The notes under the pieces: model-generated | Told to the model about the DNA's origin: nothing | What the model saw: the letters and a program-made list of their open reading frames with translations, nothing else | Database searches by the model: none | Shown here: positions 9,034 to 17,244 of the stretch, piece after piece | Position numbering within the stretch: the stretch's first letter is position 1 | How the letters are laid out: every line of letters begins with the position of its first letter | Source of the DNA: Maribacter luteus | GTDB taxonomy: Bacteria > Bacteroidota > Bacteroidia > Flavobacteriales > Flavobacteriaceae | Direction: 5' to 3' | NCBI RefSeq assembly: GCF_009674825.1 | Contig: NZ_WKJH01000030.1 | Span: 248,001 to 312,000, forward strand | DNA: 64,000 nucleotides | Position numbers and translations under genes: made by a program

Positions 9034-9070
9034 AAAGCCTATCAGTCCATAAGAACTGATAGGCTTTTTT
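9034..9070. terminator. Intrinsic terminator after the methyltransferase gene
   Basis: Perfect 13-bp stem AAAGCCTATCAGT (9034-9046) with ACTGATAGGCTTT (9055-9067), loop of 8, then a T run. A-rich on the other side, so it may also serve the convergent HxlR gene. Confidence 0.88.
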
Positions 9071-9104
9071 TCTGTAAATTAGAAGCACCTTGGTAGGCCC
9101 TACA

Positions 9105-9470
9105 TTAAAATAAGGGTAACTGTTGGTTATTCGGAGGTCCGGAAGTTTCAGTATTTACGGCATATTGTTTATTTCCCCATCTATTCATTGATTGCACTAC
9201 CGGTAAAAGTGATCTTCCCTTCGGAGTCAATACATATTCTACCCTTGGTGGAATTTCAGGATATAACGTTCGGTCAATCACACCGGACTTTTCGAGTGAT
9301 TTTAATTGCTTACTTAGCATTTGCCTATTAATTCCTTCAATAGCTAGAATGAGTTTACTGAATCGATTTGTTCCTTTTGAAATGTGAAAGAGAATTATAG
9401 GCTTCCACTTTCCACCAATCATCTCAATACAATATTCAAGTGCCTGGATATCCAACTTATTCTTGACCAT
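9105..9470 (-). CDS. HxlR-family winged-helix transcriptional regulator
   Basis: This 121-residue protein has the HxlR layout: a lead cysteine in EYCIEMIGGKWKPIILFHIS, a helix-turn-helix around FSKLILAIEGINRQMLSKQL and the wing VEYVLTPKGRSLLPVV. HxlR/MarR-like members such as YodB and HypR use an N-terminal cysteine to sense quinones, aldehydes or disulfide stress; here a cysteine is present at residue 13 (LEYCIE), at the position used for redox sensing in that group. The gene is alone on its strand and faces away from purL. Its upstream spacer holds repeated and dyad elements that could be its own operator. The regulated genes and the ligand cannot be told. Confidence 0.85.
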   Translation of the reverse strand: MVKNKLDIQALEYCIEMIGGKWKPIILFHISKGTNRFSKLILAIEGINRQMLSKQLKSLEKSGVIDRTLYPEIPPRVEYVLTPKGRSLLPVVQSMNRWGNKQYAVNTETSGPPNNQQLPLF

Positions 9471-9506
9471 TAAAATTCTCCTTTATTAAAAAAATTTGAA
9501 ATAAAC

Positions 9507-9577
9507 ATTATCATACCAAGTTTAATAACCATACTTTAATATATTTCATTATAAAAATCTAATTATCATACTTAGTA
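9507..9577. promoter_or_regulatory. Possible HxlR operator region (direct repeat and dyad)
   Basis: ATTATCATAC occurs at 9507-9516 and again at 9562-9571, a 10-base direct repeat with a period of 55. The second copy runs into TACTTAGTA (9569-9577), whose halves TACT and AGTA are inverted. It lies 37-107 bases upstream of the HxlR start; binding is inferred. Confidence 0.3.
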
Positions 9578-9697
9578 AAAAATAAAAATAGTCTATTTTT
9601 TGGACATTAACCAAAGGGGAAAAATAACTACTGATTTCATTAACAACTACTGTTTAAAAGTGTTTTCGATATCCGTAAAACATAGCGTCTAAAACCT

Positions 9698-9705
9698 TAA
9701 TTTTG
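9698..9705 (+). promoter_or_regulatory. -7 element for purL
   Basis: TAATTTTG matches TAnnTTTG, 30 bases before the ATG at 9736. No -33 TTG at standard spacing. No purine riboswitch-like fold was recognised in the spacer. Confidence 0.45.
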
Positions 9706-9735
9706 TATTTTAAAAATCAACACTAGACACAATAA

Positions 9736-12700
9736 ATGATTCACTTTTTCGGGAATGTAGCCACAAAAGTTTTTGCCGTACAAACAGCTCAAGAACTTTC
9801 TCAGGAAGACACAAACAAACTCACATGGTTATTCGGTAACCAACCTAAGATAAACATGGCGTCTCTCGACGCCTTTTTTGTTGGCCCTAGGGCTGCCATG
9901 ATTACCCCATGGAGCACGAATGCAACAGAAATTACCCAGAATATGGGAATTGAAGGTATTATCCGAATCGAAGAATTTGAAACAGTAAATGCTGATTTCG
10001 CCGATTTTGACCCAATGCTTTCCCAAAAATTCAATTCCTTGACACAGGAAATATTTAAGATCGATGTTGTTCCCGAACCCATTAAGGAAATAGCCGATAT
10101 TGCTGCTTATAACGAACAGGAAGGCTTGTCGTTGAGTGACGAGGAAGTTAAATACCTTGATCGATTATCCAAAAAAATAGGGCGAAAGTTGACCGATTCC
10201 GAAGTATTTGGATTCAGTCAAGTGAATTCAGAACATTGTCGTCATAAAATATTCAATGGCACCTTTAAAATAGACGGGGAAGAAAAACCTTCCTCACTCT
10301 TTAAGCTCATAAAGAAAACCTCACAAGAAAATCCGAACGATATAGTTTCAGCCTATAAAGACAACGTAGCCTTTGTGAAAGGCCCAAAAGCCATACAGTT
10401 TGCTCCGAAAAGTGCCGACAAGCCCGATTTCTATCAAGAAAAAGAATTTGAATCGGTTATCTCCTTAAAAGCCGAGACCCATAATTTCCCCACAACCGTT
10501 GAACCTTTTAATGGTGCGGCCACAGGGTCAGGAGGGGAAATACGTGATCGTTTGGCCGGTGGTAAAGGCTCCTTGCCATTGGCAGGTACCGCCGTTTATA
10601 TGACATCATATTCGCGACTTGAAGAAAATCGCCCATGGGAAAAGGCCATGCCAGAAAGGGAATGGCTTTACCAAACCCCAATGGATATCCTTATAAAGGC
10701 TTCAAATGGGGCTTCCGATTTTGGAAACAAATTCGGCCAACCATTGATCGTAGGTTCCGTACTTACTTTTGAGCATACCGAGGAAGCCCGTAGGTTAGGC
10801 TTTGACAAAGTCATTATGCAAGCTGGTGGAATTGGTTACGGAAAGGCGGAACAAGCCTTGAAGGACACTCCCAATACCGGCGATAAAATAGTAATCTTGG
10901 GTGGGGACAACTATAGAATAGGAATGGGTGGTGCCGCTGTTTCCAGCGCGGACACTGGAGAGTTCAGCTCGGCCATTGAACTGAATGCCGTTCAGCGTTC
11001 TAACCCAGAGATGCAGAAAAGGGCCGCCAATGCGGTTCGTGGCATGGTGGAAAGTGATGAAAACCCAATAGTTTCAATCCATGACCATGGAGCAGGCGGA
11101 CATCTTAACTGTTTATCCGAACTGGTTGAGGATACCGGTGGTAAAATCGATTTAGACGCATTGCCAGTTGGAGACCCGACTTTATCGGCGAAAGAGATCA
11201 TCGGCAATGAATCCCAAGAAAGGATGGGACTCGTCATTGGTAAAAAGGATGTAGACCTTCTACACCGGATCGCCGATCGTGAACGCTCACCCATGTACGA
11301 AGTAGGTGATGTAACAGGTGACGATAAATTCACATTCGAATCGAGCAAGACCGGAGCAAAACCCATGGACCTTGATTTGGAAGACATGTTCGGTAGCTCC
11401 CCAAAAACGATAATGAACGACATAACCGTTGATAGAAAATATCAAAATCCCGAATACTCCTTGGAACATTTTCATGAGTATTTGGAACAAGTGCTACAAT
11501 TAGAAGCCGTAGCCTGTAAAGACTGGCTAACGAACAAGGTGGATCGCTGCGTAGGTGGTCGTGTCGCCAAACAGCAATGCGCAGGCCCACTACAACTCCC
11601 CCTCAACAATTGTGGGGTAATGGCCTTGGATTTTAAAGGTAAGGAAGGTATTGCCACCTCTATTGGCCACTCCCCTATTTCAGGATTGATCGACCCCGTT
11701 GCCGGAAGCAGAAACAGTATTGCCGAATCGTTGACCAATATCATATGGGCTCCATTGAAAGATGGGTTAAAATCCATCTCATTATCCGCAAATTGGATGT
11801 GGCCATGTAAAAATGAAGGTGAAGACGCCCGTTTGTACGAAGCAGTACAAGCCGTATCTGAATTTGCCATTGGTTTGGGAATCAATGTCCCTACAGGAAA
11901 GGATTCACTCTCAATGAAACAGAAATACAAAGACGGGGATGTTATTTCTCCCGGAACCGTAATTATTTCAGCAGCCGGCCACTGTGATGACATTTCAAAG
12001 GTAATAGAGCCTGTTTTACAGAAAAATGGCGGATCTGTTTATTATATCAACCTATCAAAGGACGACTATAAACTCGGCGGCTCCTCATTCGCACAAGTTC
12101 GTAACAAAATTGGAAACGAAACACCGAACGTTGTTGATACGGAATACGTAAAAACGGTTTTCAATGCAATACAACAATTGATACGGGACGGACAAATACT
12201 TGCGGGACATGATGTTGCTTCAGGCGGTCTGATAACCACCTTACTTGAAATGTGTTTTGCCAATGTGAATTTAGGTGCCGACCTGAACCTATCGGCCCTG
12301 AATGAGGAAGACACCATCAAACTGCTATTCTCCGAAAATTCCGGGATTGTTTTCCAATCCAAGGACGATACCATTGAAGACCTATTAAAGAACGTAAATA
12401 TCGATGTCAAAAAAATCGGGAAAGTCACAAACAAACCAAGACTGAATATTCTGAACAACGGAGTTGAAATGGGACTGAATGTTCATTCATTAAGGGACAC
12501 TTGGTATGAAACTTCATATCTGCTAGATCAAAAACAAACAGCGAACAATCTTGCCGAAGAAAGGTTTGAAAACTTTAAAAACCAACCTTTGACCTATTCT
12601 TTCCCCAAGGATTTTGATGGAAAATTGCCCAAAATTGGTAAATCCAGGCCAAAAGCCGCTATTCTTCGTGAAAAAGGAAGTAACTCTGAACGCGAAATGG

Positions 12701-13395
12701 CCAACGCCATGTATTTAGCTGGTTTTGATGTTAAGGATGTTCATATGACCGATTTGATTTCCGGTCGTGAGACTTTGGAAGATATTCAATTCATTGGCGC
12801 CGTTGGTGGTTTTTCCAACTCCGATGTTTTAGGTAGTGCCAAAGGATGGGCCGGTGCATTTAAATATAATGAAAAGGCAAATACTGCCTTAAGGAATTTC
12901 TTTGCAAGACCCGACACACTATCCGTTGGCATATGTAACGGTTGTCAATTGTTCATGGAATTGGATCTTATTAATCCCGATCATGAAGAACATGGTAGAA
13001 TGTTACACAACGATTCCCATAAACACGAAAGTAGTTTCACTTCAGTAATGGTACAATCGAACAATTCGGTAATGTTATCCGATTTGGAAGGTACCACATT
13101 AGGGGTTTGGATATCGCACGGTGAAGGCAAATTCAATTTACCATATGCAGAGGACAGTTATGATATAGTCGCCAAATATGGTTATGAAGGTTACCCTTCC
13201 AATCCCAATGGAAGTAGTTACAATACGGCTATGTTATGTGATAAAACCGGCAGGCATTTGGTGACCATGCCCCATATAGAACGATCGATATTCCCTTGGA
13301 ACTGGGCCTACTACCCAGAACGTAATAACGACCAAGTTTCACCATGGATCAAAGCCTTTATCAACGCCCGAAAATGGGTAGAGGAACACAATTGA
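9736..13395 (+). CDS. purL: Phosphoribosylformylglycinamidine synthase, large form
   Basis: This enzyme converts FGAR, glutamine and ATP to FGAM in purine synthesis. At 1219 residues it is the single-chain form, joining an N-terminal PurS-like region, the linker, the two AIR-synthase-like ATP-binding halves and a C-terminal class I glutamine amidotransferase. Visible landmarks are the FGAR-binding segment FSQVNSEHCRHKIFNG near residue 160, KAETHNFPT and NGAATGSGGEIRD, and in the amidotransferase the nucleophile elbow SVGICNGCQ (cysteine 1067) with the later PHIERSIFPWNWAYYP. It stands alone between HxlR and the GH10-like gene and ends at a strong bidirectional terminator. No frameshift or missing motif was seen. 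Confidence 0.97.
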   Translation: MIHFFGNVATKVFAVQTAQELSQEDTNKLTWLFGNQPKINMASLDAFFVGPRAAMITPWSTNATEITQNMGIEGIIRIEEFETVNADFADFDPMLSQKFNSLTQEIFKIDVVPEPIKEIADIAAYNEQEGLSLSDEEVKYLDRLSKKIGRKLTDSEVFGFSQVNSEHCRHKIFNGTFKIDGEEKPSSLFKLIKKTSQENPNDIVSAYKDNVAFVKGPKAIQFAPKSADKPDFYQEKEFESVISLKAETHNFPTTVEPFNGAATGSGGEIRDRLAGGKGSLPLAGTAVYMTSYSRLEENRPWEKAMPEREWLYQTPMDILIKASNGASDFGNKFGQPLIVGSVLTFEHTEEARRLGFDKVIMQAGGIGYGKAEQALKDTPNTGDKIVILGGDNYRIGMGGAAVSSADTGEFSSAIELNAVQRSNPEMQKRAANAVRGMVESDENPIVSIHDHGAGGHLNCLSELVEDTGGKIDLDALPVGDPTLSAKEIIGNESQERMGLVIGKKDVDLLHRIADRERSPMYEVGDVTGDDKFTFESSKTGAKPMDLDLEDMFGSSPKTIMNDITVDRKYQNPEYSLEHFHEYLEQVLQLEAVACKDWLTNKVDRCVGGRVAKQQCAGPLQLPLNNCGVMALDFKGKEGIATSIGHSPISGLIDPVAGSRNSIAESLTNIIWAPLKDGLKSISLSANWMWPCKNEGEDARLYEAVQAVSEFAIGLGINVPTGKDSLSMKQKYKDGDVISPGTVIISAAGHCDDISKVIEPVLQKNGGSVYYINLSKDDYKLGGSSFAQVRNKIGNETPNVVDTEYVKTVFNAIQQLIRDGQILAGHDVASGGLITTLLEMCFANVNLGADLNLSALNEEDTIKLLFSENSGIVFQSKDDTIEDLLKNVNIDVKKIGKVTNKPRLNILNNGVEMGLNVHSLRDTWYETSYLLDQKQTANNLAEERFENFKNQPLTYSFPKDFDGKLPKIGKSRPKAAILREKGSNSEREMANAMYLAGFDVKDVHMTDLISGRETLEDIQFIGAVGGFSNSDVLGSAKGWAGAFKYNEKANTALRNFFARPDTLSVGICNGCQLFMELDLINPDHEEHGRMLHNDSHKHESSFTSVMVQSNNSVMLSDLEGTTLGVWISHGEGKFNLPYAEDSYDIVAKYGYEGYPSNPNGSSYNTAMLCDKTGRHLVTMPHIERSIFPWNWAYYPERNNDQVSPWIKAFINARKWVEEHN

Positions 13396-13420
13396 TAGTT
13401 TATTCGTATTGAACAAAATA

Positions 13421-13453
13421 AAAAAGGAGCCAAAAAAACATGGCTCCTTTTTT
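13421..13453. terminator. Bidirectional terminator after purL
   Basis: Stem AAAAAGGAGCCA (13421-13432) with TGGCTCCTTTTT (13441-13452), loop of 8 A-rich bases, then a T run. It lies between the convergent purL and GH10-like genes and can serve both. Confidence 0.9.
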
Positions 13454-13477
13454 TCTAACTCAACATAACTCAAACAA

Positions 13478-14602
13478 CTAATTATTATCTTCTTTTTTTG
13501 AATAATCCTTATAAATGGCCTCTTCAAAAGCTTCCCAATGTTCTGGTGTCATCCTCCCTGGGGTAAATAAACAAATACCCGTAGCACCGTTTTCCATAGA
13601 ACCCTTAATGGCCGCTCCTATCTCTGAAGGTAATAAGCCATGGTTTTCGGGATCTTTTTCATTTGTCTTATTTTCTGGCTTTGGACATATGAAGAGTCCA
13701 CTGTAGATAGGTTTTTCCCCATTAACGGCCGCCACTTCTTCTTTGGTGATCGGTGCCAACCACTCTGGACCTTCTAAATAGAAATCATTGTAATTCATAG
13801 GATAAACAGCATCCAAATCCCATTTATCCCATTCTTGGCGTACTAATTTCTTTGCTATAGACGGACCGGGAAATACAGCCGCATTGATAACCTTTCCTTT
13901 ACCGTGTACTACCTTGGATAGCCTACCGACCAAGTTGGTGATCAAATCATACCTAAACTGTTTCCACTCCTGCACTTGGGAAGGATCTTCAACTTCTTTG
14001 ATATCGATACCGTATTTCTCCTTAAAGTCAGAAGTACATTGATCACAATAGCAATAGTCGTATTCAGGGAATTCTTGATCCATGACCAATCCATATTTCT
14101 CCCAAAGTCCTCTAGCGAGAATTACATCGGGAAAACGTATGAAATCGAGATGAATACCGTCTACCTCATCTACGGCAGCTATACTTCCATATAAATCTGC
14201 CAAAAAATCATACGTTCCTTCTTTATTGGGACACAGAAACTTGTAATGATCCACATAAGCCGGTTTTTCAAAAGCGGATTCACCTTTTCTATTTACCGCA
14301 TAAAGACTCGTATCTATTTTAGGATTTTTCCCTTGCACCATAGTAGGTATCCATGTGTGGAATTCCATACCGGCTTCTTTTACCAGGGCACCTACCCTTT
14401 TATATGTTTCAGGATTATGACCACCATTGTACATGAGTCCGTCAATCCCTTTATCCTTTAAATCTTCAAATTCAGTTCTCAATTCTTGATCGGTCGCTTG
14501 GCCGGGACCACCGGTCCATGCATAAACAGGTATTTTATCCTTCTTTTCTGTACAGGAAACCAGCATAAAAACCATTAAACAGCACATAAAAAACCTACTC
14601 AT
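13478..14602 (-). CDS. GH10-like (DUF187-type) lipoprotein, putative glycoside hydrolase
   Basis: This 374-residue exported protein begins with a lipoprotein signal (FFMCCLMVFMLVSCTEKK; lipobox VSC). The mature part looks like a TIM-barrel of the glycosyl-hydrolase-like GHL10 group: a first strand with IDGLMYNGGHN, a strand-4 motif VDGIHLDFIRFP with a likely catalytic aspartate, the cysteine-rich YCYCDQCTSDFKEKYG, and late strands with DLDAVYPMNYNDF and GICLFTPGRM. The family is common in Bacteroidota and Planctomycetes, and its substrates are mostly unknown. The gene is alone on its strand between two plus-strand genes. A carbohydrate substrate is inferred from the fold only. Confidence 0.65.
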   Translation of the reverse strand: MSRFFMCCLMVFMLVSCTEKKDKIPVYAWTGGPGQATDQELRTEFEDLKDKGIDGLMYNGGHNPETYKRVGALVKEAGMEFHTWIPTMVQGKNPKIDTSLYAVNRKGESAFEKPAYVDHYKFLCPNKEGTYDFLADLYGSIAAVDEVDGIHLDFIRFPDVILARGLWEKYGLVMDQEFPEYDYCYCDQCTSDFKEKYGIDIKEVEDPSQVQEWKQFRYDLITNLVGRLSKVVHGKGKVINAAVFPGPSIAKKLVRQEWDKWDLDAVYPMNYNDFYLEGPEWLAPITKEEVAAVNGEKPIYSGLFICPKPENKTNEKDPENHGLLPSEIGAAIKGSMENGATGICLFTPGRMTPEHWEAFEEAIYKDYSKKEDNN

Positions 14603-14878
14603 AGAAATATTTTTTTTGAATTTGATATGAAATTATTTAATTTTTTATTTTTCCAACAAAAACTTAGCCTAACAACACCTGTCAATATCTAAACAGCAAT
14701 ATATGAAGGAGTTCAATCATTCAACATCTTATGATAATGAATGCCAAATCGATAATTTCAGAAGTAATTGAATCGAATAAAATGAAGTATTCGTAGATTA
14801 CCACCAATTATTTTATCAATCTTATTTTAAAATACCATTTGCTTTTCCTAATTTGCAATATTGTTTGAGAATAAAAAT

Positions 14879-16648
14879 ATGCGAGAGATTACCAGATTAT
14901 TTGACTTTCCTTATTACCAACTTGAAAAATTCAACCTAGAAAATGCCCTCGTCACTAAATATGATGGTGAGTGGGTAAGCACTTCTACGCAAGAATATGT
15001 TGATAAGGCAAATGCCATTAGTAGGGCATTGGTACGAATGGGCGTAAAACCCAACGATAAGATTGCCATAATTTCCATGACCAATAGAACGGAATGGAAT
15101 ATAATGGATATCGGTGTATTACAAATAGGTGCGCAGAACGTACCCATTTACCCTACAATTTCCGAAGAGGATTACCTTTATATCCTCAATCATTCAGAAG
15201 CGAAATATTGTTTTGTTTCCTGTTCCGAGGTTTATGAAAAAATCCTCTCCATAAAATCAAAACTGGAGACTGTAAAAGAGGTCTTTTCCTTTGACCAACT
15301 CAACAATTGTAAAAATTGGGATGTCGTCTTGGAAAAAGGAGCTGACACAAGTAACCAGGAAGAAGTAGAAAAACTTAAAGACGCGGTAAAGCCACATGAC
15401 CTTGCTACTTTGATCTATACTTCCGGAACCACTGGTAAACCGAAAGGGGTTATGCTTACCCACCACAATGTAGTCAGTAATGCCATTCAAAGTTCGGAGC
15501 GCCTTCCCATTAATGATGGGAATGCCGTCGCAATGAGTTTTCTTCCTGTCTGCCATATCTATGAGCGAATGCTGATGTATCTGTACCAATACCGGAGCGT
15601 TAGTATATATTTTGCCCCTATAGACAAAATAAGTGAATACCTGAAAGAGGTGAAACCCGATATAATGACAGCCGTGCCTAGACTTTTGGAAAAGGTATAT
15701 GACAAGATTATCGCCAAAGGGTCAGACTTAACCGGAATTAAAAGATCCATATTCTTCTGGGCCGTAAATGTTGGCCTTCGATACGAACCTTATGGTCAAA
15801 ACGGATGGTTATATGAAAAGAAATTGGCATTGGCCCGTAAACTGATTTTCAGTAAATGGAAAGAAGCATTGGGTGGCAATCTTAAATTAATAGCCTCTGG
15901 TAGTGCTGCCTTACAACCTAGGTTGGCCCGTATTTTCAATGCCGCCGAGATGGGGGTCATGGAAGGTTATGGTTTAACTGAAACCTCTCCCGTAATTTCG
16001 GTAAACGATATGCGTAATCACGGGTTCAGAATTGGTTCTGTTGGCAAGCCCTTGGCAAATACAGATGTTAAAATAGCCGAAGATGGGGAAATCTGTATCA
16101 AAGGCCCCCAAGTAATGCTTGGGTATTACAAAGATCCGGAACGAACCAATCAGGTATTGAAAGACGGTTATTTCCATACCGGTGATATCGGGGAATTGGA
16201 TAGTGACGGTTTCCTTAAAATCACGGATAGGAAGAAAGAAATGTTCAAAACCTCGGGAGGTAAATATGTTGCACCCCAACTTTTAGAAAACAGGTTTAAA
16301 CAGTCGCTTTTTATAGAACAGATCATGGTAGTAGGTGAAGGCGAAAAAATGCCTGCAGCCATAATACAGCCAAATTTTGAATTCTTGCACGATTGGGCAT
16401 CTAGACACTACAGGAAATTTACAGACAACAAAGATCTTATTATGGACCACAAGGTCATAGCCCGTTTTCAAGAAGAAATTGACAAGGCCAATGAAGATTT
16501 TGCGAAATGGGAAAAGGTGAAACAATTTAGAATGACCCCAGATGTCTGGAGTATCGAAGATGGGCACTTAACCCCTACCCTAAAACTTCGCAGGAAAATC
16601 GTAAAAAATAAATATATTGATTTGTACAATGATATTTATGGCCATTAA
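14879..16648 (+). CDS. Long-chain acyl-CoA synthetase (AMP-forming, FadD15/ACSL type)
   Basis: This enzyme activates fatty acids to acyl-CoA using ATP. The adenylate-forming signature YTSGTTGKPKG lies near residues 180-190, followed by GYGLTETSP and the hinge region YFHTGDIGELDSDGFLKITDRKKE with TSGGKYV. The first residues MREITRLFDFPYYQ are typical of flavobacterial members; the ATG at 14879 is preferred to a TTG 18 bases upstream. With 589 residues it has the usual length. It precedes a MarR regulator and the beta-oxidation genes on the same strand but is separated from them by 130 bases with a promoter, so it is a neighbouring unit of the same pathway rather than part of one transcript. 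Confidence 0.92.
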   Translation: MREITRLFDFPYYQLEKFNLENALVTKYDGEWVSTSTQEYVDKANAISRALVRMGVKPNDKIAIISMTNRTEWNIMDIGVLQIGAQNVPIYPTISEEDYLYILNHSEAKYCFVSCSEVYEKILSIKSKLETVKEVFSFDQLNNCKNWDVVLEKGADTSNQEEVEKLKDAVKPHDLATLIYTSGTTGKPKGVMLTHHNVVSNAIQSSERLPINDGNAVAMSFLPVCHIYERMLMYLYQYRSVSIYFAPIDKISEYLKEVKPDIMTAVPRLLEKVYDKIIAKGSDLTGIKRSIFFWAVNVGLRYEPYGQNGWLYEKKLALARKLIFSKWKEALGGNLKLIASGSAALQPRLARIFNAAEMGVMEGYGLTETSPVISVNDMRNHGFRIGSVGKPLANTDVKIAEDGEICIKGPQVMLGYYKDPERTNQVLKDGYFHTGDIGELDSDGFLKITDRKKEMFKTSGGKYVAPQLLENRFKQSLFIEQIMVVGEGEKMPAAIIQPNFEFLHDWASRHYRKFTDNKDLIMDHKVIARFQEEIDKANEDFAKWEKVKQFRMTPDVWSIEDGHLTPTLKLRRKIVKNKYIDLYNDIYGH

Positions 16649-16726
16649 TAGCCCTTCATAACCGACCAACCCAGCTTAAACCATTCTTAAAAAACAACAT
16701 AGGTTCTTTTTTTTATTTCAATTTAT

Positions 16727-16738
16727 TATGCATGCATA
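16727..16738. promoter_or_regulatory. Palindromic operator candidate for the MarR regulator
   Basis: TATGCATGCATA is a perfect 12-base palindrome that ends 11 bases before the -7 element of the marR promoter, where a bound dimer would block RNA polymerase. Autoregulation of the MarR protein is inferred. Confidence 0.45.
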
Positions 16739-16749
16739 GTATTTTTTTA

Positions 16750-16757
16750 TATATTTG
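16750..16757 (+). promoter_or_regulatory. -7 element of the beta-oxidation operon promoter
   Basis: TATATTTG matches TAnnTTTG and ends 21 bases before the ATG at 16779. Confidence 0.55.
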
Positions 16758-16778
16758 GTGACAGCCAATATGTAGAAT

Positions 16779-17219
16779 ATGAAAGAAGTAACGATTGATT
16801 ATGCATTGAGAGCCACATGGCAAGCAGTGGCAAGAATGTATAACGAAAGGGCCAAAACTTTTGATTCAACAATGGCAGTAGGGTTTACATTATTAAGTAT
16901 AGACCCTAAAACCGGAACTCCATCTACGGCACTTGGGCCGAAAATGGGAATGGAAGCAACGAGTCTTTCCAGAATCTTAAAAAGCATGGAAGACAAGGGG
17001 TTGATCCTTAGAAAGCCTAACCCAAAAGATGGCAGGGGTGTACTGATACACCTTACCGATTTTGGGCTTGAGAAAAGAAGGGATTCTAAAAATGTGGTAT
17101 TGAAATTCAACGAAGTTGTACGGGCTAATGTTTCCGATGATAAACTAGATTCCTTTTTCGAAGTCATGGAAACCATAAATAAGCTTATCGCGGAAAAAAC
17201 TATATACACAAAAAACTAA
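16779..17219 (+). CDS. MarR-family regulator heading the beta-oxidation operon
   Basis: A 146-residue winged-helix protein with the MarR pattern: helical N-terminus, the recognition region MGMEATSLSRILKSMEDKGLI and the wing RKPNPKDGRGVLIHLTDFGLEKR. It is the first gene of a set of fatty-acid degradation genes and lies 25 bases before the bifunctional dehydrogenase/hydratase, so it is probably a repressor that senses fatty acids or acyl-CoA, the role played by FadR in other bacteria. A perfect palindrome sits directly upstream of its -7 promoter element. The ligand is inferred from context; the sequence itself shows only a MarR protein. Confidence 0.88.
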   Translation: MKEVTIDYALRATWQAVARMYNERAKTFDSTMAVGFTLLSIDPKTGTPSTALGPKMGMEATSLSRILKSMEDKGLILRKPNPKDGRGVLIHLTDFGLEKRRDSKNVVLKFNEVVRANVSDDKLDSFFEVMETINKLIAEKTIYTKN

Positions 17220-17244
17220 AATAAATTAATTCAGCTTTAACTAC

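Noticed and set aside
11472-11993. 173-codon frame on the minus strand inside purL
   Set aside because: It is antisense to conserved purL coding sequence and its product is low in recognisable motifs.
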